A stretch of 64,000 nucleotides of DNA from Flavobacterium degerlachei (GCF_900106645.1 NZ_FNMV01000005.1:124001-188000); one strand, 5' to 3'; positions 34,241 to 44,095 are shown, counted from the first letter of the stretch. Notes: generated from the letters alone by a model not told the origin. Program-made: numbers and translations.

Positions 34241-34879
34241 ATGGCAACATTGCGATTAGGAGATACAGCTCCAGATTTTGAAGCGGAAACTACATTAGGG
34301 AAAATAAAATTTCATGAATGGTTAGGAGATTCTTGGGGCGTTTTGTTTTCACATCCTGCTGATTTTACACCTGTTTGTACTACAGAGTTAGGAACCGTTG
34401 CTAATTATTACCCTGAATTTGTTAAACGCAATACAAAAGTCATTGCACTAAGTGTTGATGGGCTTGAGTCGCACTTGAAGTGGATAAAAGACATTGAAGA
34501 AGTTCAAAATGTGACTTTACAATACCCTATTATAGCTGATGAAAGTAAAGAAGTAGCTAATTTGTATGATATGATTCATCCTAATGCAAATGAAACCTTC
34601 ACTGTTCGTTCCGTTTTTATAATCGGGCCTGATAAAAAGATAAAATTGACACTTACTTATCCTGCTTCTACAGGAAGAAATTTTGATGAAATCCTTCGTG
34701 TTATTGACAGTCTGCAATTAACGGCAGATTATAAAGTGGCAACTCCGGCAAACTGGAAAGATGGTGATGATGTGGTTATTTCGCCATCTATAAAAGACGA
34801 AGACATTCCAGCTAAATTCCCAAAAGGCTTTAAAAAAATAAAATATTATTTAAGGATGACACCGCAACCTAATAAATAG
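34241..34879 (+). CDS. 1-Cys peroxiredoxin (Prx6 family)
   Basis: A 212-residue peroxidase with the peroxidatic motif DFTPVCTTEL (Cys46) and no other cysteine, so it is a true 1-Cys enzyme. The C-terminal domain has the Prx6 extension (VATPANWKDGDDVVISPSI). It reduces H2O2 and alkyl peroxides in the cytosol with an external thiol. It is a single gene. Confidence 0.94.
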   Translation: MATLRLGDTAPDFEAETTLGKIKFHEWLGDSWGVLFSHPADFTPVCTTELGTVANYYPEFVKRNTKVIALSVDGLESHLKWIKDIEEVQNVTLQYPIIADESKEVANLYDMIHPNANETFTVRSVFIIGPDKKIKLTLTYPASTGRNFDEILRVIDSLQLTADYKVATPANWKDGDDVVISPSIKDEDIPAKFPKGFKKIKYYLRMTPQPNK

Positions 34880-35229
34880 GAATAAATAAGATTTATAAAG
34901 AAGGGAATTCAACGCTAGTTGAGTTTCCTTTTTTTTATGCTTTGTGTTTTTAGGAGCAGTAGGATTTGTTTTCAAAATAACTTTCAGTCCTGCTGTACAT
35001 TACAATCCTCGCTCTTTAGCAAGAGCTCGGGATTTTCATTTCCATCAGGGCTATTGAGAACGTTTTTGTTTCTATAATATCGTTATAAGTTTTGTGAAGA
35101 ATTAGTTCTATATTTGAGAGTGTATACTATGAGTTCTAGTAGCGACAATCTATCCAGTTTTTGGTGTATAGGCGCTATTTTGTAGCGGGTGTACTTTTTG
35201 GTGGCAATAGAAACATAAAACCTTTAAAA
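34880..35229. other. 350-base intergenic region with element copy C and an unusual leader
   Basis: After the peroxiredoxin gene come an imperfect GGAATTCAAC/GTTGAGTTTCC hairpin with T-tract (34903-34938), a probable terminator, then the structured element copy C (34953-35054), then a TATATTTG -7-like box (35109-35116), and then a 110-base leader containing CGCTATTTTGTAGCG (a 5-bp hairpin near 35173-35187) up to the ATG at 35230. No open frame of note is present. Confidence 0.55.
34953..35054 (-). repeat. Structured interspersed element, copy C
   Basis: On the minus strand: TAGCCCTGAT, ATGAAAATCC, a core with GCTCTT/AAGAGC (35011-35026), GGATTGTAATGTACAGCAGG and, after an AT-rich stretch, GCTCC. 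It keeps the arms of copies A and B more loosely. The outer pairing is CCTG with CAGG, the third version of the same pair. Confidence 0.65.
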
Positions 35230-36492
35230 ATGACAGAAATACTAACTGATGAATGGTTAAATGAGTTCTTTGCAGTTGCTGATGTAGACAATATCATTAA
35301 AAGAAGAGAATCATATTGTATTGAATTTAAAAGCAATTTTGATTGGCAAACTGAGTCATCCCGAGCTACTTATTGTAAATCTTTAGCAGCTTTTGCAAAT
35401 AATAACGGTGGTGCATTATTTTTCGGAATTGAAAACAAACCTCATAAAATCATCGGAATAAGTAATTTTGAAGATATTGACGATGCAGACATTACAAATT
35501 ATATTAATGAAGTTTTCACACCTCACATTCAATTCGAAAGAAGAACGTTCGAATATAAAAGTTTAACTATTGGGATACTTTATTCTGTAAAAAGTAAAGC
35601 GAGACCTATTATTTGTACTAAAGACACTTCGAAAACAAACTCTTCAGATATCTATTTCCGTTACAGTGCGAAATCTACTAAAATAAAAGCTGGAGATTTA
35701 ATAAAACTAATTCAAGACGTAAAAGATGATGAGTCAAATAAGTGGTTAAAATTACTTGGCAATATTGGGAAAATTGGTATAGAAAATACGCATTTATTAA
35801 ATTCACAAAATGGCGAAATTATAAGTGATAATAATACTTTTCTATTAGATGAAGAGTTATTAAAATAAATTAAAATTATCGATAGATACTCTATTCAAGA
35901 AGATGGACAACCAGCTGTAAAAATAATTGGTCATATTCCAGAATTAGCTAGAGTTATAAAAAAGTCAACTGTTCTATACGAAGAAGATTTATATAAAGAA
36001 TTTTTACTAAACAAACAGGATTTTAGAGCTGAAGAACTATTGAGATTTGCTTGTCAAAGAAATACTTCTTCATATCCGTTTTATTTCTTATTCAAACGAA
36101 TGAATTTTAATTATGAACAAAGCAAGCATTTTTTAGAAAACACAAAAATTGCTGGAGCAGTAAGAAAGTCATATATTGAGAGAATCGTTAATGACGTGAA
36201 ACAAATTAAAAATAAAAATAAATTTTCATTAGGTAGTTTAAGCAAAAATGGACCATCAAGAGCTCAATCTTTAAATTTTTTACAAAACAAAATACCTTTC
36301 GAAATTGGCGATGAAGAAAATGCTAAAAGAATATTAGAATCTGTGTTTTCACTTGAAAAAGGACAATATGATAAAGATTATGTTAAACAAAAACAGTTCG
36401 AAATTTTTGAAAAGTATTATCCATTTGGAAAAGGAAATGGTAATTACTTATTTAGAGATTCTATTGCATATATAGATTATATTGAACGATAA
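35230..36492 (+). pseudogene. AlbA_2/Schlafen-like gene interrupted by an in-frame stop
   Basis: Residues 1-212 (35230-35865) are an AlbA_2-type ATP-binding domain: RRESYCIEFKSNFDWQTES, then FANNNGGALFFGIENKP, and a C-terminal SDIYFRYSAKSTKIK. A TAA at 35866-35868 follows LLDEELLK. In exactly the same frame the sequence continues open for 207 codons (36492 stop), starting IKIIDRYSIQEDGQPAVKIIG, which fits the continuation of this family. A K codon (AAA) mutated to TAA explains it. The distal part keeps sensible protein sequence (for example RKSYIERIVNDVKQIKN), so the loss is recent, or it is a sequencing error, or the stop is read through. Intact homologues serve as transcription regulators or in defence systems; the role here is unknown. 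Confidence 0.75.
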
Positions 36493-36623
36493 ACGCGATG
36501 ACTATGACTTTTTATTTGTCTGATTCATAGTAGTCTGGAAAGCATTAGAACGTTTTATGCCACTTTTAGGAAAGGAAAACCAGTCAACAAATCAAGAAAT
36601 AAAACTAATATTTATTTGAGAGA

Positions 36624-37010
36624 ATGAAAAAATTTACTCTAGGCATATTGATAATTTTTGTTCTAACCATTGGGATTTATTTTATATGGTGGAAATTACC
36701 TTTGACAATCAATAGAAGTTCAGACATAAAACTTGGTGAAAAAATAATCAAGAATATTGAAAATTATAAGACAACGAACGAGCTTCCTGATAATGACGAT
36801 TGGAAAACATTAAGAGGATTTGGCTTTAGAGACAAAATCGACTTTCTTCAACCAGAATACAGAAGAGTTGACAAAGAAACATTTGAGTTGATTTACATTG
36901 AAGGTTTTGATGGGCCATATTTAATGTGGAATTCAATTGAAAGAAAATGGAAAGAAGGCTATCCAACATTTCCTAAAACAACAGAAAAACAACAGAAAAG
37001 CGACATATAA
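36624..37010 (+). CDS. Hypothetical membrane-anchored protein
   Basis: A 128-residue protein with an N-terminal hydrophobic anchor (residues 5-24, LGILIIFVLTIGIYFIWW) and a mostly polar, aromatic-rich body (YRRVDKETFELIYIEGFDGPYLMWN). It has no lipobox. It follows the disrupted AlbA_2 gene by 131 bases in an accessory-looking patch. No family is recognised. It may be a small lone cassette gene. Confidence 0.6.
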   Translation: MKKFTLGILIIFVLTIGIYFIWWKLPLTINRSSDIKLGEKIIKNIENYKTTNELPDNDDWKTLRGFGFRDKIDFLQPEYRRVDKETFELIYIEGFDGPYLMWNSIERKWKEGYPTFPKTTEKQQKSDI

Positions 37011-37023
37011 CAGATAAGGATTT

Positions 37024-37140
37024 GTTGGCCTCGAAAAGCCATCAACGAAACCTATGTTGAACTAACCGCTCTACATCTTCTCGTGCTTGATGACAACGAG
37101 TACTTACTTAAATAAGAAGAATAAGCGTAGTGTTTATAAT
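37024..37140 (+). repeat. Structured spacer after the accessory hypothetical gene
   Basis: A nested inverted structure: CTCGT/ACGAG (37080-37084 and 37096-37100) inside CTTCT/AGAAG-like arms and CGCT/AGCG outside. It begins 14 bases after the stop of the preceding gene. From memory, such spacers recur next to accessory genes in Flavobacteria; not verified. Confidence 0.35.
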
Positions 37141-37180
37141 AAGACTACTAGAAATAAATTAGTTTCTCTAAACCTAAAAA

Positions 37181-38064
37181 TCAGTCCTTTTTATTAGTCA
37201 ACAACAAACCCGTAATAATAATTCCCATGCTTATAATTTGAGTTAAAACAATGTCTTGGTTTAAAAAAAAGTAGGCTAATATTCCGCTGAAAATCGGAAT
37301 TAATAATAGATCAATGCCGTTTTATTAGTTCCTATTAGACTAATTGCTTCATTCCATAAATAGTATGAAATTAGTGATGCACATATTCCAACATATGTTG
37401 TGGCATAAATTGTTGTGGAGTCAAAAATGACTTGTTTGTAATACAAGTGCTCTAAAATATAAAAAGGCATCAGCAGAATCGTTCCTATAATAAAGAGGGC
37501 AAACAAAAATACATTTGATGGAATTTCTTTAGGCTTAAGCCGTACCAAAATGGTATAGCCCGCAAAGAAAAGACAAGCAATCAGCATTAATAGGTCGCCA
37601 ATTGCAAACTGTATTTGAAGCAAAGACTGTAAAGAGCCTTTGGTAATTAGTATTAGAACGCCTAGTATGATTGTTAGGATGCCAACAATTTTGAAGTTAC
37701 TTATTTTTTCCTTAAAAGCAATTCGGGATAGCGCCACAATAAATAAAGGAATGGAAATAGCAATTAAAGACAAGTTCACTGCAGAGGTTGTTTTGCCAGC
37801 AAAATAAATCAACGTGTTAAATATGGTGATTCCAAGCACTGCTGTGATGGCAAGAAAACGAATATTTTTCTTTACGTCACCCCAACTTTTAATAGTGCTT
37901 TTTATTGCAAAAGGAGCTAAGACTACACAAGCGATTGTCCACCTCCAAAATGCTAACCCTACTGGCGGAATATGGCCTTTTATACCGCTTGCAATCACGA
38001 AATTCACTGACCAAAGTAAGGTAGCAAACAATGCGAATAAAACACCTTTTGTCTGGTTATTCAT
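37181..38064 (-). pseudogene. EamA-family transporter with a 1-base frameshift near the C-terminus
   Basis: The first 254 residues (38064-37303) form nine or so helices of an EamA/DMT exporter: FALFATLLWSVNFVIASGIKG, then TSAVNLSLIAISIPLFI, ending EAISLIGTNKTALIYY and a TAA at 37302-37300. With one extra T at TATTATTAATT (about 37300-37308), the frame continues as LIPIFSGILAYFFLNQDIV and on to TNKKD, stopping at 37181. The extra 40 residues restore the tenth helix, giving the usual family length of about 294. It is either a frameshifted gene or a sequencing error; the truncated form lacks the last helix. Confidence 0.8.
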
Positions 38065-38090
38065 ATTCTAAATTCTCAAGAGGTAGTTTT

Positions 38091-38672
38091 TTAAACGAGC
38101 TGATTAATTTTAGCATGCTGCAATAAGAGGATTGTCTTCGCATCTTTAATTTTCCCAGACGCAATCATCGCATAAGCTTCGTCATAAGACATTTCCATCA
38201 CATCAATGTTTTCCTCTTCATGTGCTACTCCGCCGCCTTCATTTACCTTCATAGATTCGTCATATTCACCTACGAATAAGTATAAAATTTCAGTTACAGC
38301 ACCAGGAGACATATAAGTTTCCATAACCTTGTGAACTGTTGTAAGGCGATATCCAGTTTCTTCTTCAGTTTCTCTTATGATGCATTGTTCTGGATTGTCT
38401 TGGTCTAACATACCCGCGCAAACCTCAATCATCATCCCTGTTTTGTTTCCGTTGAGATAAGTTGGTAAACGAAACTGACGAGTTAAAATGACTGTTTTTT
38501 GTTTTGTGTTGTAAAGCAGTATAGCAGATCCATTTCCTCTGTCATAGACTTCTCTTTTTTGGGTAATCCAAGAATTGTCATTTTTTTGATAATCGAAAGT
38601 TACTTTGTTTAAAACGTACCAGTTATCAGAAAGTAGTTCGGTTTGCTTAATCTTTATTTCAGGGTTTTGCAT
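38091..38672 (-). CDS. nudK: NUDIX hydrolase, NudK-like (GDP-mannose pyrophosphatase)
   Basis: A 193-residue NUDIX protein. The Nudix box runs from CAGMLDQDNPEQCIIRE through TEEETGYR (near 85-110), with the GMLD spacing of the ADP-ribose/GDP-mannose hydrolases. The N-terminal RQFRLPTYLNG and the C-terminal YMSPGAVTEILYLF are typical of NudK-type dimers. It cleaves nucleoside-diphosphate sugars such as GDP-mannose; substrate preference is inferred. It is 26 bases upstream (in gene order) of the EamA gene. Confidence 0.85.
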   Translation of the reverse strand: MQNPEIKIKQTELLSDNWYVLNKVTFDYQKNDNSWITQKREVYDRGNGSAILLYNTKQKTVILTRQFRLPTYLNGNKTGMMIEVCAGMLDQDNPEQCIIRETEEETGYRLTTVHKVMETYMSPGAVTEILYLFVGEYDESMKVNEGGGVAHEEENIDVMEMSYDEAYAMIASGKIKDAKTILLLQHAKINQLV

Positions 38673-38701
38673 TCGTTTTATTTTGATTTGTTAGCGTAAA
38701 A

Positions 38702-39730
38702 TTAAGGGTTTCTAGGACTTAAACTAAGGTTTTTAAATGTAGTTCCCCAATTATTATTGTTATTGTCATTTGGAAGACCTGAAGTGGTTAGTAATGCATC
38801 TTGATCAGTCGCGTCTTTTTTCCATACCCAAGCACAAACTGAAAGTCCACGGGTAGAAAGAATATCCAAAAACGGTTTTGGATTCATTAGAAGCCCCGCA
38901 TTCATTGGGGCGGTTTCTCCAAAAATAATTGGTATTTTTTTATTTTGTAATTGGCTTAATCGGGAGTCAATTGATGATGGCTTATCCAAAAGCCATTTTT
39001 CATACCCATGAATATCAAATAAAATATTTGATTTGTTAGCTAAGAATTCATTTGCTTTATTTAATAGAACACTCTCGTCTTGGCCTTGTTCTGCACAAGG
39101 AATTAGGATGATGTTTTTATTGCCTGTGCCTCGTATAATTGTAGATAGTTCAGTCATATCGTTGATCCATTGCGCATCGGTATATCCATCAGCTCTATCG
39201 TATCGATAAGGTTCATTCCAGACTTCAATCCAAACATCTGGTTGGTTTTTGAATTGGACGGCCCATTGTGCTAGGATTACTTTATAAGCATTCCACCAAG
39301 AAGTTTGTGTTGGACTTTTACCAGTAAATTCGGTTTCGCTGTTACCATCCCAGCCAAAGGCGCATAGAATAGTTATTCTGTTGTTTCTTCGATTGTCATC
39401 AACGATGCTTTGCAAGGAATAGAGATAGGAACCACTTGAAGATTGGATTGGACCATCTGTGAGTGGCGTTTCTTTACTATTTCCAATGAATTCTCTTGCA
39501 ATATCAAGGTTCCAACCATTCATGTCGCTACTACCAACGCTAAATACATGAAAAGCATTTGCTCCGATCAGTTGAATGGGTTTATCCTTGTACATAATAG
39601 CCGAACCTGAAATCATATATTCTAAATCATTCTCATTGGCAATTGGTAAATCTTCTTTTTTACAAGATGAAAAAAGTACCAAATATAAAAAGAGGAATAG
39701 GAAAAGGCTATATTTTTTAGGCAGATTCAT
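38702..39730 (-). CDS. Glycoside hydrolase family 5-like lipoprotein
   Basis: A 342-residue lipoprotein with the lipobox FSSC (Cys23) and a cellulase-type (GH5/GH-A) fold. The proton donor is in WIEVWNEPYRYD (Glu173), and the nucleophile is the Glu in IPIIFGETAP (Glu272); both conserved positions are present. It probably sits on the outer membrane and attacks beta-glucan or mannan, although the subfamily cannot be set. It is not next to a SusCD pair, unlike most polysaccharide loci. Confidence 0.85.
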   Translation of the reverse strand: MNLPKKYSLFLFLFLYLVLFSSCKKEDLPIANENDLEYMISGSAIMYKDKPIQLIGANAFHVFSVGSSDMNGWNLDIAREFIGNSKETPLTDGPIQSSSGSYLYSLQSIVDDNRRNNRITILCAFGWDGNSETEFTGKSPTQTSWWNAYKVILAQWAVQFKNQPDVWIEVWNEPYRYDRADGYTDAQWINDMTELSTIIRGTGNKNIILIPCAEQGQDESVLLNKANEFLANKSNILFDIHGYEKWLLDKPSSIDSRLSQLQNKKIPIIFGETAPMNAGLLMNPKPFLDILSTRGLSVCAWVWKKDATDQDALLTTSGLPNDNNNNNWGTTFKNLSLSPRNP

Positions 39731-39792
39731 TGAGGTTATACTTTTTACAAATTGAATTTGTGAATTGTAAAAATACTATTTTTATAAAAAAA

Positions 39793-39816
39793 AACGTCCC
39801 GATTCATCGGGACGTT
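39793..39816 (-). terminator. Terminator of purA
   Basis: AACGTCCCGA/TCGGGACGTT, a perfect 10-bp stem with a TTCA loop, followed on the minus strand by T-rich sequence. It lies 9 bases past the purA stop. Confidence 0.92.
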
Positions 39817-39824
39817 AGTTAACC

Positions 39825-41096
39825 TTATTTAAGGATAGTTTGTTTTCTATCTGGTCCTACAGAAACAATTTTTATAGGAACTTCAATTTCTTGCTCGATA
39901 TATTCGATATACTCTTTTAGTTCGATAGGTAATTCCTCGTATGTTGTCATACCAGTTAAATCAGCTTTCCAACCTTTGAATTCTTTGTAAACTGGAGTTA
40001 CATTTTCTGGCTCAATGTTGTAAGGGAAATGAGCGATTTTTTCACCTTTATAGTTGTAATCGGTACACACTTTCAAAGTTTCGAATCCAGAAAGTACATC
40101 ACCTTTCATCATCATCAATTGTGTCACACCATTTACTTGTACAGCATATTTTAATGCTACTAAGTCTAACCATCCACAACGTCTTTGTCTTCCTGTAACA
40201 GATCCAAATTCATTTCCTACGCGCGCCATTGTAGTTCCATCTTCGTCAAAAAGTTCAGTAGGGAATGGTCCGCTACCTACACGAGTTACGTATGCTTTGA
40301 AAATCCCGTATACTTCTTTGATTTTGTTAGGAGCAATTCCTAATCCTGTACAGGCACCTGCAGCAGTAGTGTTAGATGAAGTTACAAATGGATATGTTCC
40401 AAAATCAACATCAAGTAATGAACCTTGAGCTCCTTCACATAAAATTGATTTACCTGCTTTTTGAGCTTGGTGTAAATATTCTTCACTATCAATAAAATCT
40501 AATTTTTTCAAATCTTCAATAGATTCAAAAAATTCTTTTTCAAGTTCGTCTAGATTGTATTGAATGTTTACGTCATAAAACGCAATCATTGCTTCATGCT
40601 TGTCAGCAAGAGCTCTATATCTTTCTTTGAAATCTTCTAATTCGATATCTCCAACACGAATTCCGTTTCTACCCGTTTTGTCCATGTAAGTTGGCCCAAT
40701 ACCTTTAAGAGTAGAACCAATTTTTGCTTTCCCTTTTGATGCTTCCGAAGCAGCATCTAATAAACGGTGAGTTGGTAAAATTAAATGTGCTTTTCTTGAA
40801 ATGATTAATTTACTTTTAATGTCTAAATTAAATTTCTCAAGACCTTCGATTTCTTTTTGAAAAACTACAGGATCGATAACTACCCCGTTACCAATTACAT
40901 TTACAGCTGTTTTATGAAAAATTCCAGAAGGAATGGTTCTAAGTACATGTTTTATTCCGTCAAATTCTAAAGTATGTCCAGCATTTGGCCCACCTTGAAA
41001 ACGAGCAATAATATCATAATTTGAGGTAAGTACATCAACGATTTTTCCTTTTCCTTCATCTCCCCATTGTAATCCTAGTAATAAATCTACGGCCAT
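39825..41096 (-). CDS. purA: Adenylosuccinate synthetase
   Basis: A 423-residue enzyme joining IMP and aspartate with GTP, the first step from IMP to AMP. Signature regions are QWGDEGKGKIVD near the start, GPNAGHTL, IGSTLKGIGPTYMDK, and the GRQRRCGWLDL near 300. It ends the minus-strand series RSH, fur, purA, an order common in Flavobacteria. The fur stop is 71 bases upstream. Confidence 0.97.
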   Translation of the reverse strand: MAVDLLLGLQWGDEGKGKIVDVLTSNYDIIARFQGGPNAGHTLEFDGIKHVLRTIPSGIFHKTAVNVIGNGVVIDPVVFQKEIEGLEKFNLDIKSKLIISRKAHLILPTHRLLDAASEASKGKAKIGSTLKGIGPTYMDKTGRNGIRVGDIELEDFKERYRALADKHEAMIAFYDVNIQYNLDELEKEFFESIEDLKKLDFIDSEEYLHQAQKAGKSILCEGAQGSLLDVDFGTYPFVTSSNTTAAGACTGLGIAPNKIKEVYGIFKAYVTRVGSGPFPTELFDEDGTTMARVGNEFGSVTGRQRRCGWLDLVALKYAVQVNGVTQLMMMKGDVLSGFETLKVCTDYNYKGEKIAHFPYNIEPENVTPVYKEFKGWKADLTGMTTYEELPIELKEYIEYIEQEIEVPIKIVSVGPDRKQTILK

Positions 41097-41167
41097 TCTG
41101 TTTATTGTTTGTAGTTAAGTTTTTATTCGATGAACACTTTGCAAGTTGTTCGTGTATTTATTATTTC

Positions 41168-41641
41168 CTAAATATCAGTTTCTGATTTCGGAACTTTTTT
41201 AACTCCATAAAAATATAAGGAGTGATTAGTTATTTCAATATCGAATATTTCTTCGATTGTACTTTTGATTGATTGTATCCTTGGATCACAAAATTCGATT
41301 ACCTCTCCAGTATCGGTCATGATAATATGATCGTGCTGTTTGTCGAAATACGATTTTTCGTAATGCGCTTGATTTTGGCCAAACTGATGTTTACGAACTA
41401 AAGCACAGTCCAATAATAATTCGATTGTATTGTATAATGTAGCTCTACTGACACGATAGTTTTTGTTTTTCATTTTGATATAAAGATTTTCTATATCAAA
41501 ATGTTCTTCACTTTCATAAATTTCCTGAAGGATAGAGTAACGTTCAGGAGTTTTTCGATGCCCTTTTTTTTCAAGATACATTGTAAAAACATTTTTTACA
41601 ATTTCTTGGTTTTTGTTGTTATCTGTGGAAATGAGTGTCAT
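41168..41641 (-). CDS. Fur-family metal-dependent transcription regulator
   Basis: A 157-residue Fur-type repressor: N-terminal winged helix ([14 protein letters not shown] and [15 protein letters not shown]) and a C-terminal dimer domain with [20 protein letters not shown]. The second CxxC zinc pair of typical Fur is absent, as in many Bacteroidetes members. The frame starts at TTG 41650; the ATG at 41641 is preferred. It could sense Fe, Zn or Mn; it lies between the RSH and purA genes. Confidence 0.9.
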   Translation of the reverse strand: MTLISTDNNKNQEIVKNVFTMYLEKKGHRKTPERYSILQEIYESEEHFDIENLYIKMKNKNYRVSRATLYNTIELLLDCALVRKHQFGQNQAHYEKSYFDKQHDHIIMTDTGEVIEFCDPRIQSIKSTIEEIFDIEITNHSLYFYGVKKVPKSETDI

Positions 41642-41767
41642 ATCTGGCAAAGATAATAAAAAATTTTAGCCACTTGACTCCCAAAGTGGGAATAAAAGGT
41701 GGATTAAATATTTTTTTGATTAATTAATTTGTTTTGCATGTAGTATTGCTCGCTGTGGGTCATGCTG

Positions 41768-44002
41768 CTAATTTTTATAGATCCGTGTCACTTTATCAAC
41801 TCCATCAATTTTCTTGATGTTATCTATCAGTTTTTTCAAAATAGTGATGTTTTGGACAACAACAACCACTTGTCCCTTAAAGAGACCTGCTTCACCATTA
41901 AGTGCAATGCTTTGGATGTTGACGTGCATGTTATTCGAAATCACTTTGGTCAACTCATTCGTAAGTCCTAAAGTATCCATTCCCGTAATATTAAGAATAG
42001 CTTTAAACTCTTGTTGTGAAGAGTCGATCCATTTTGCCTGCATTATGCGATAGGCATAATTAGACTGCATGGAAATGGCATTCGGGCAATCTCTTTTATG
42101 TACCTTGATTCCTTCGTTGATAGTTACAAATCCAAAAACGGGATCTCCAGGAATGGGATTGCAACAGGCAGATAATTTATAATCTAATTTATCCTGTGCT
42201 TTACCAAATACTAGCATATCGTAATTGCTGTTCAACACCTGTTTGTGGATGTCGACATCTGCAGTTTGCTCCGTACGTTTGATCTTGCTTTTAAAGAAAT
42301 TCATTAAAGTATTGCTTCTCTGAGCAGCAAAATCTTTAAGTTGTTGATTTTCAATCGAGCCTACACCAACTCTGTAAAATAAATCCAAACTGGTTTTTAA
42401 CTTGAAGAAATTAACCAAGTCATTAACAACTGACTCGTTTAGCGTGACTTTAAGATGTTTAAGTTTACGTGTAAGTACTTCTTTTCCATCTTCGGCAATC
42501 TTTTTGGTATTTTCGTTCAGTACGTTTCTAATCTTATTTTTGGCACGCGAGGTGGTAACATAATCAAGCCAGTTCATTGTTGGCTTTTGATTTGCAGAGG
42601 TAATTATTTCAACCTGGTCACCATTTTTTAATTCATAATTAAGCGGCACCAGTTTTCCGTTAACTCTTGTTCCGCGAGTTTTAATTCCTATTTCGGAGTG
42701 TATGCTAAAAGCAAAATCAAGTGATGTTGCGCCCTTTGGTAACGATTTTATATCTCCTTTTGGAGTAAAAACATAGATTTCCTTAGAGTAAAGATTCATT
42801 TTGAAATCCTCGACAAAATCTACCGCACTAGTTTCTGAGTTTTCAAGTGCTTCTTTTAATAGGTTTAACCAATTATCTAAACCACCTTCTTCAGACACTC
42901 CATTTTTGTATTTGTAGTGTGCTGCATAGCCTTTCTCAGCAATTTCATCCATTCGTTCACTTCGAACTTGTACTTCAACCCATCTTCCTTTTGGCCCCAT
43001 AACGGTTATGTGCAAGGCTTCATATCCGGTGGATTTTGGTGATGAAATCCAATCGCGCAAACGACTCGGACTTGGTCTGTAATGATCAGTTACTATAGAA
43101 TAGATTTTCCACGCTAGAAATTTTTCCTCAGGTGGAGCTGATCTGTAAACAATACGAAGGGCAAATTTGTCATAAACTTCATCAAAGCTTACGTTTTGAG
43201 CCTTCATTTTTCGTCGAATTGAATAGATGGATTTTGGGCGTCCTTTTATTACATATTCTATTCCTTCAGCATCTAATGATGTTTTAATGATATCTGAAAT
43301 ATCCTTAATATAAGCATCTTGTTGCTCTTTCGTTTCTTTTATTTTACTTACAATTTCATTGTAAACGGTGGGTTCTGTATATTTTAAACCTAAGTCTTCT
43401 AGTTTGTTTTTGATATTATATAAACCCAAACGATGTGCTAAGGGAGCATAAATATATAATGTTTCTGATGCAATTTTAACTTGCTTATGGTCATCCATTG
43501 ACTCCATAGTTTGCATATTATGCAATCTATCGGCGATCTTGATAAGGATTACACGTACATCATCATTAAGTGTCAAAAGCATTTTACGGAAATTTTCCGC
43601 TTGCATAGACACATTCATGTCTTTTTGAACTAATGATATTTTAGTCAAACCTTCAACAAGTTGTGCCACTTTTGGATTAAAAATACGCTCTATGTCTTTT
43701 ACGGTAGTGGGTGTATCTTCAACAACATCGTGAAGTAATGCAGCAGCAATGGATGTAGCTCCCAAACCTATTTCAGAAGCGACAATTTTTGCCACAGCAA
43801 TAGGATGGAAGATATAGGCTTCACCTGATTTTCTTCTCTGTTCTTTATGGGCTTCTACCGCAACATCAAAAGCTTTACGGATCAATTTCTTGTCTTCGGG
43901 AGTCAAGGTTTGGTAACTGATACGTAGTAATTCTTTGTATTCTTGAGCGATTGCTTTATTTTCTTTTTCTATATCAATTTCTGTCATAACGGCATGGTTC
44001 AT
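41768..44002 (-). CDS. RelA/SpoT-family (p)ppGpp synthetase/hydrolase
   Basis: A 744-residue long RSH protein. An HD hydrolase domain with HDVVED (91-96) is followed by the synthetase domain with KGRPKSIYSIRRKM, a TGS domain (SLDFAFSIHSEIG, about 410-470), a zinc-finger-like/helical region and a C-terminal ACT domain (about 665-744). It makes and degrades (p)ppGpp; the HD residues are present, so hydrolysis is likely retained. It heads the RSH-fur-purA series on the minus strand. Confidence 0.94.
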   Translation of the reverse strand: MNHAVMTEIDIEKENKAIAQEYKELLRISYQTLTPEDKKLIRKAFDVAVEAHKEQRRKSGEAYIFHPIAVAKIVASEIGLGATSIAAALLHDVVEDTPTTVKDIERIFNPKVAQLVEGLTKISLVQKDMNVSMQAENFRKMLLTLNDDVRVILIKIADRLHNMQTMESMDDHKQVKIASETLYIYAPLAHRLGLYNIKNKLEDLGLKYTEPTVYNEIVSKIKETKEQQDAYIKDISDIIKTSLDAEGIEYVIKGRPKSIYSIRRKMKAQNVSFDEVYDKFALRIVYRSAPPEEKFLAWKIYSIVTDHYRPSPSRLRDWISSPKSTGYEALHITVMGPKGRWVEVQVRSERMDEIAEKGYAAHYKYKNGVSEEGGLDNWLNLLKEALENSETSAVDFVEDFKMNLYSKEIYVFTPKGDIKSLPKGATSLDFAFSIHSEIGIKTRGTRVNGKLVPLNYELKNGDQVEIITSANQKPTMNWLDYVTTSRAKNKIRNVLNENTKKIAEDGKEVLTRKLKHLKVTLNESVVNDLVNFFKLKTSLDLFYRVGVGSIENQQLKDFAAQRSNTLMNFFKSKIKRTEQTADVDIHKQVLNSNYDMLVFGKAQDKLDYKLSACCNPIPGDPVFGFVTINEGIKVHKRDCPNAISMQSNYAYRIMQAKWIDSSQQEFKAILNITGMDTLGLTNELTKVISNNMHVNIQSIALNGEAGLFKGQVVVVVQNITILKKLIDNIKKIDGVDKVTRIYKN

Positions 44003-44095
44003 TTTCTAAAAATAACTATAAGTTTACATATATGCAAGAGATAAATCAATGCTGAAAAATAAAACACTAAATTCTATTTTAAAGTTGGTTTTCGT

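Noticed and set aside
37024..37140. Integron attC site
   Set aside because: Inverted arms are present, but the GTTRRRY/RYYYAAC core sites could not be matched convincingly and no integrase is in the window.
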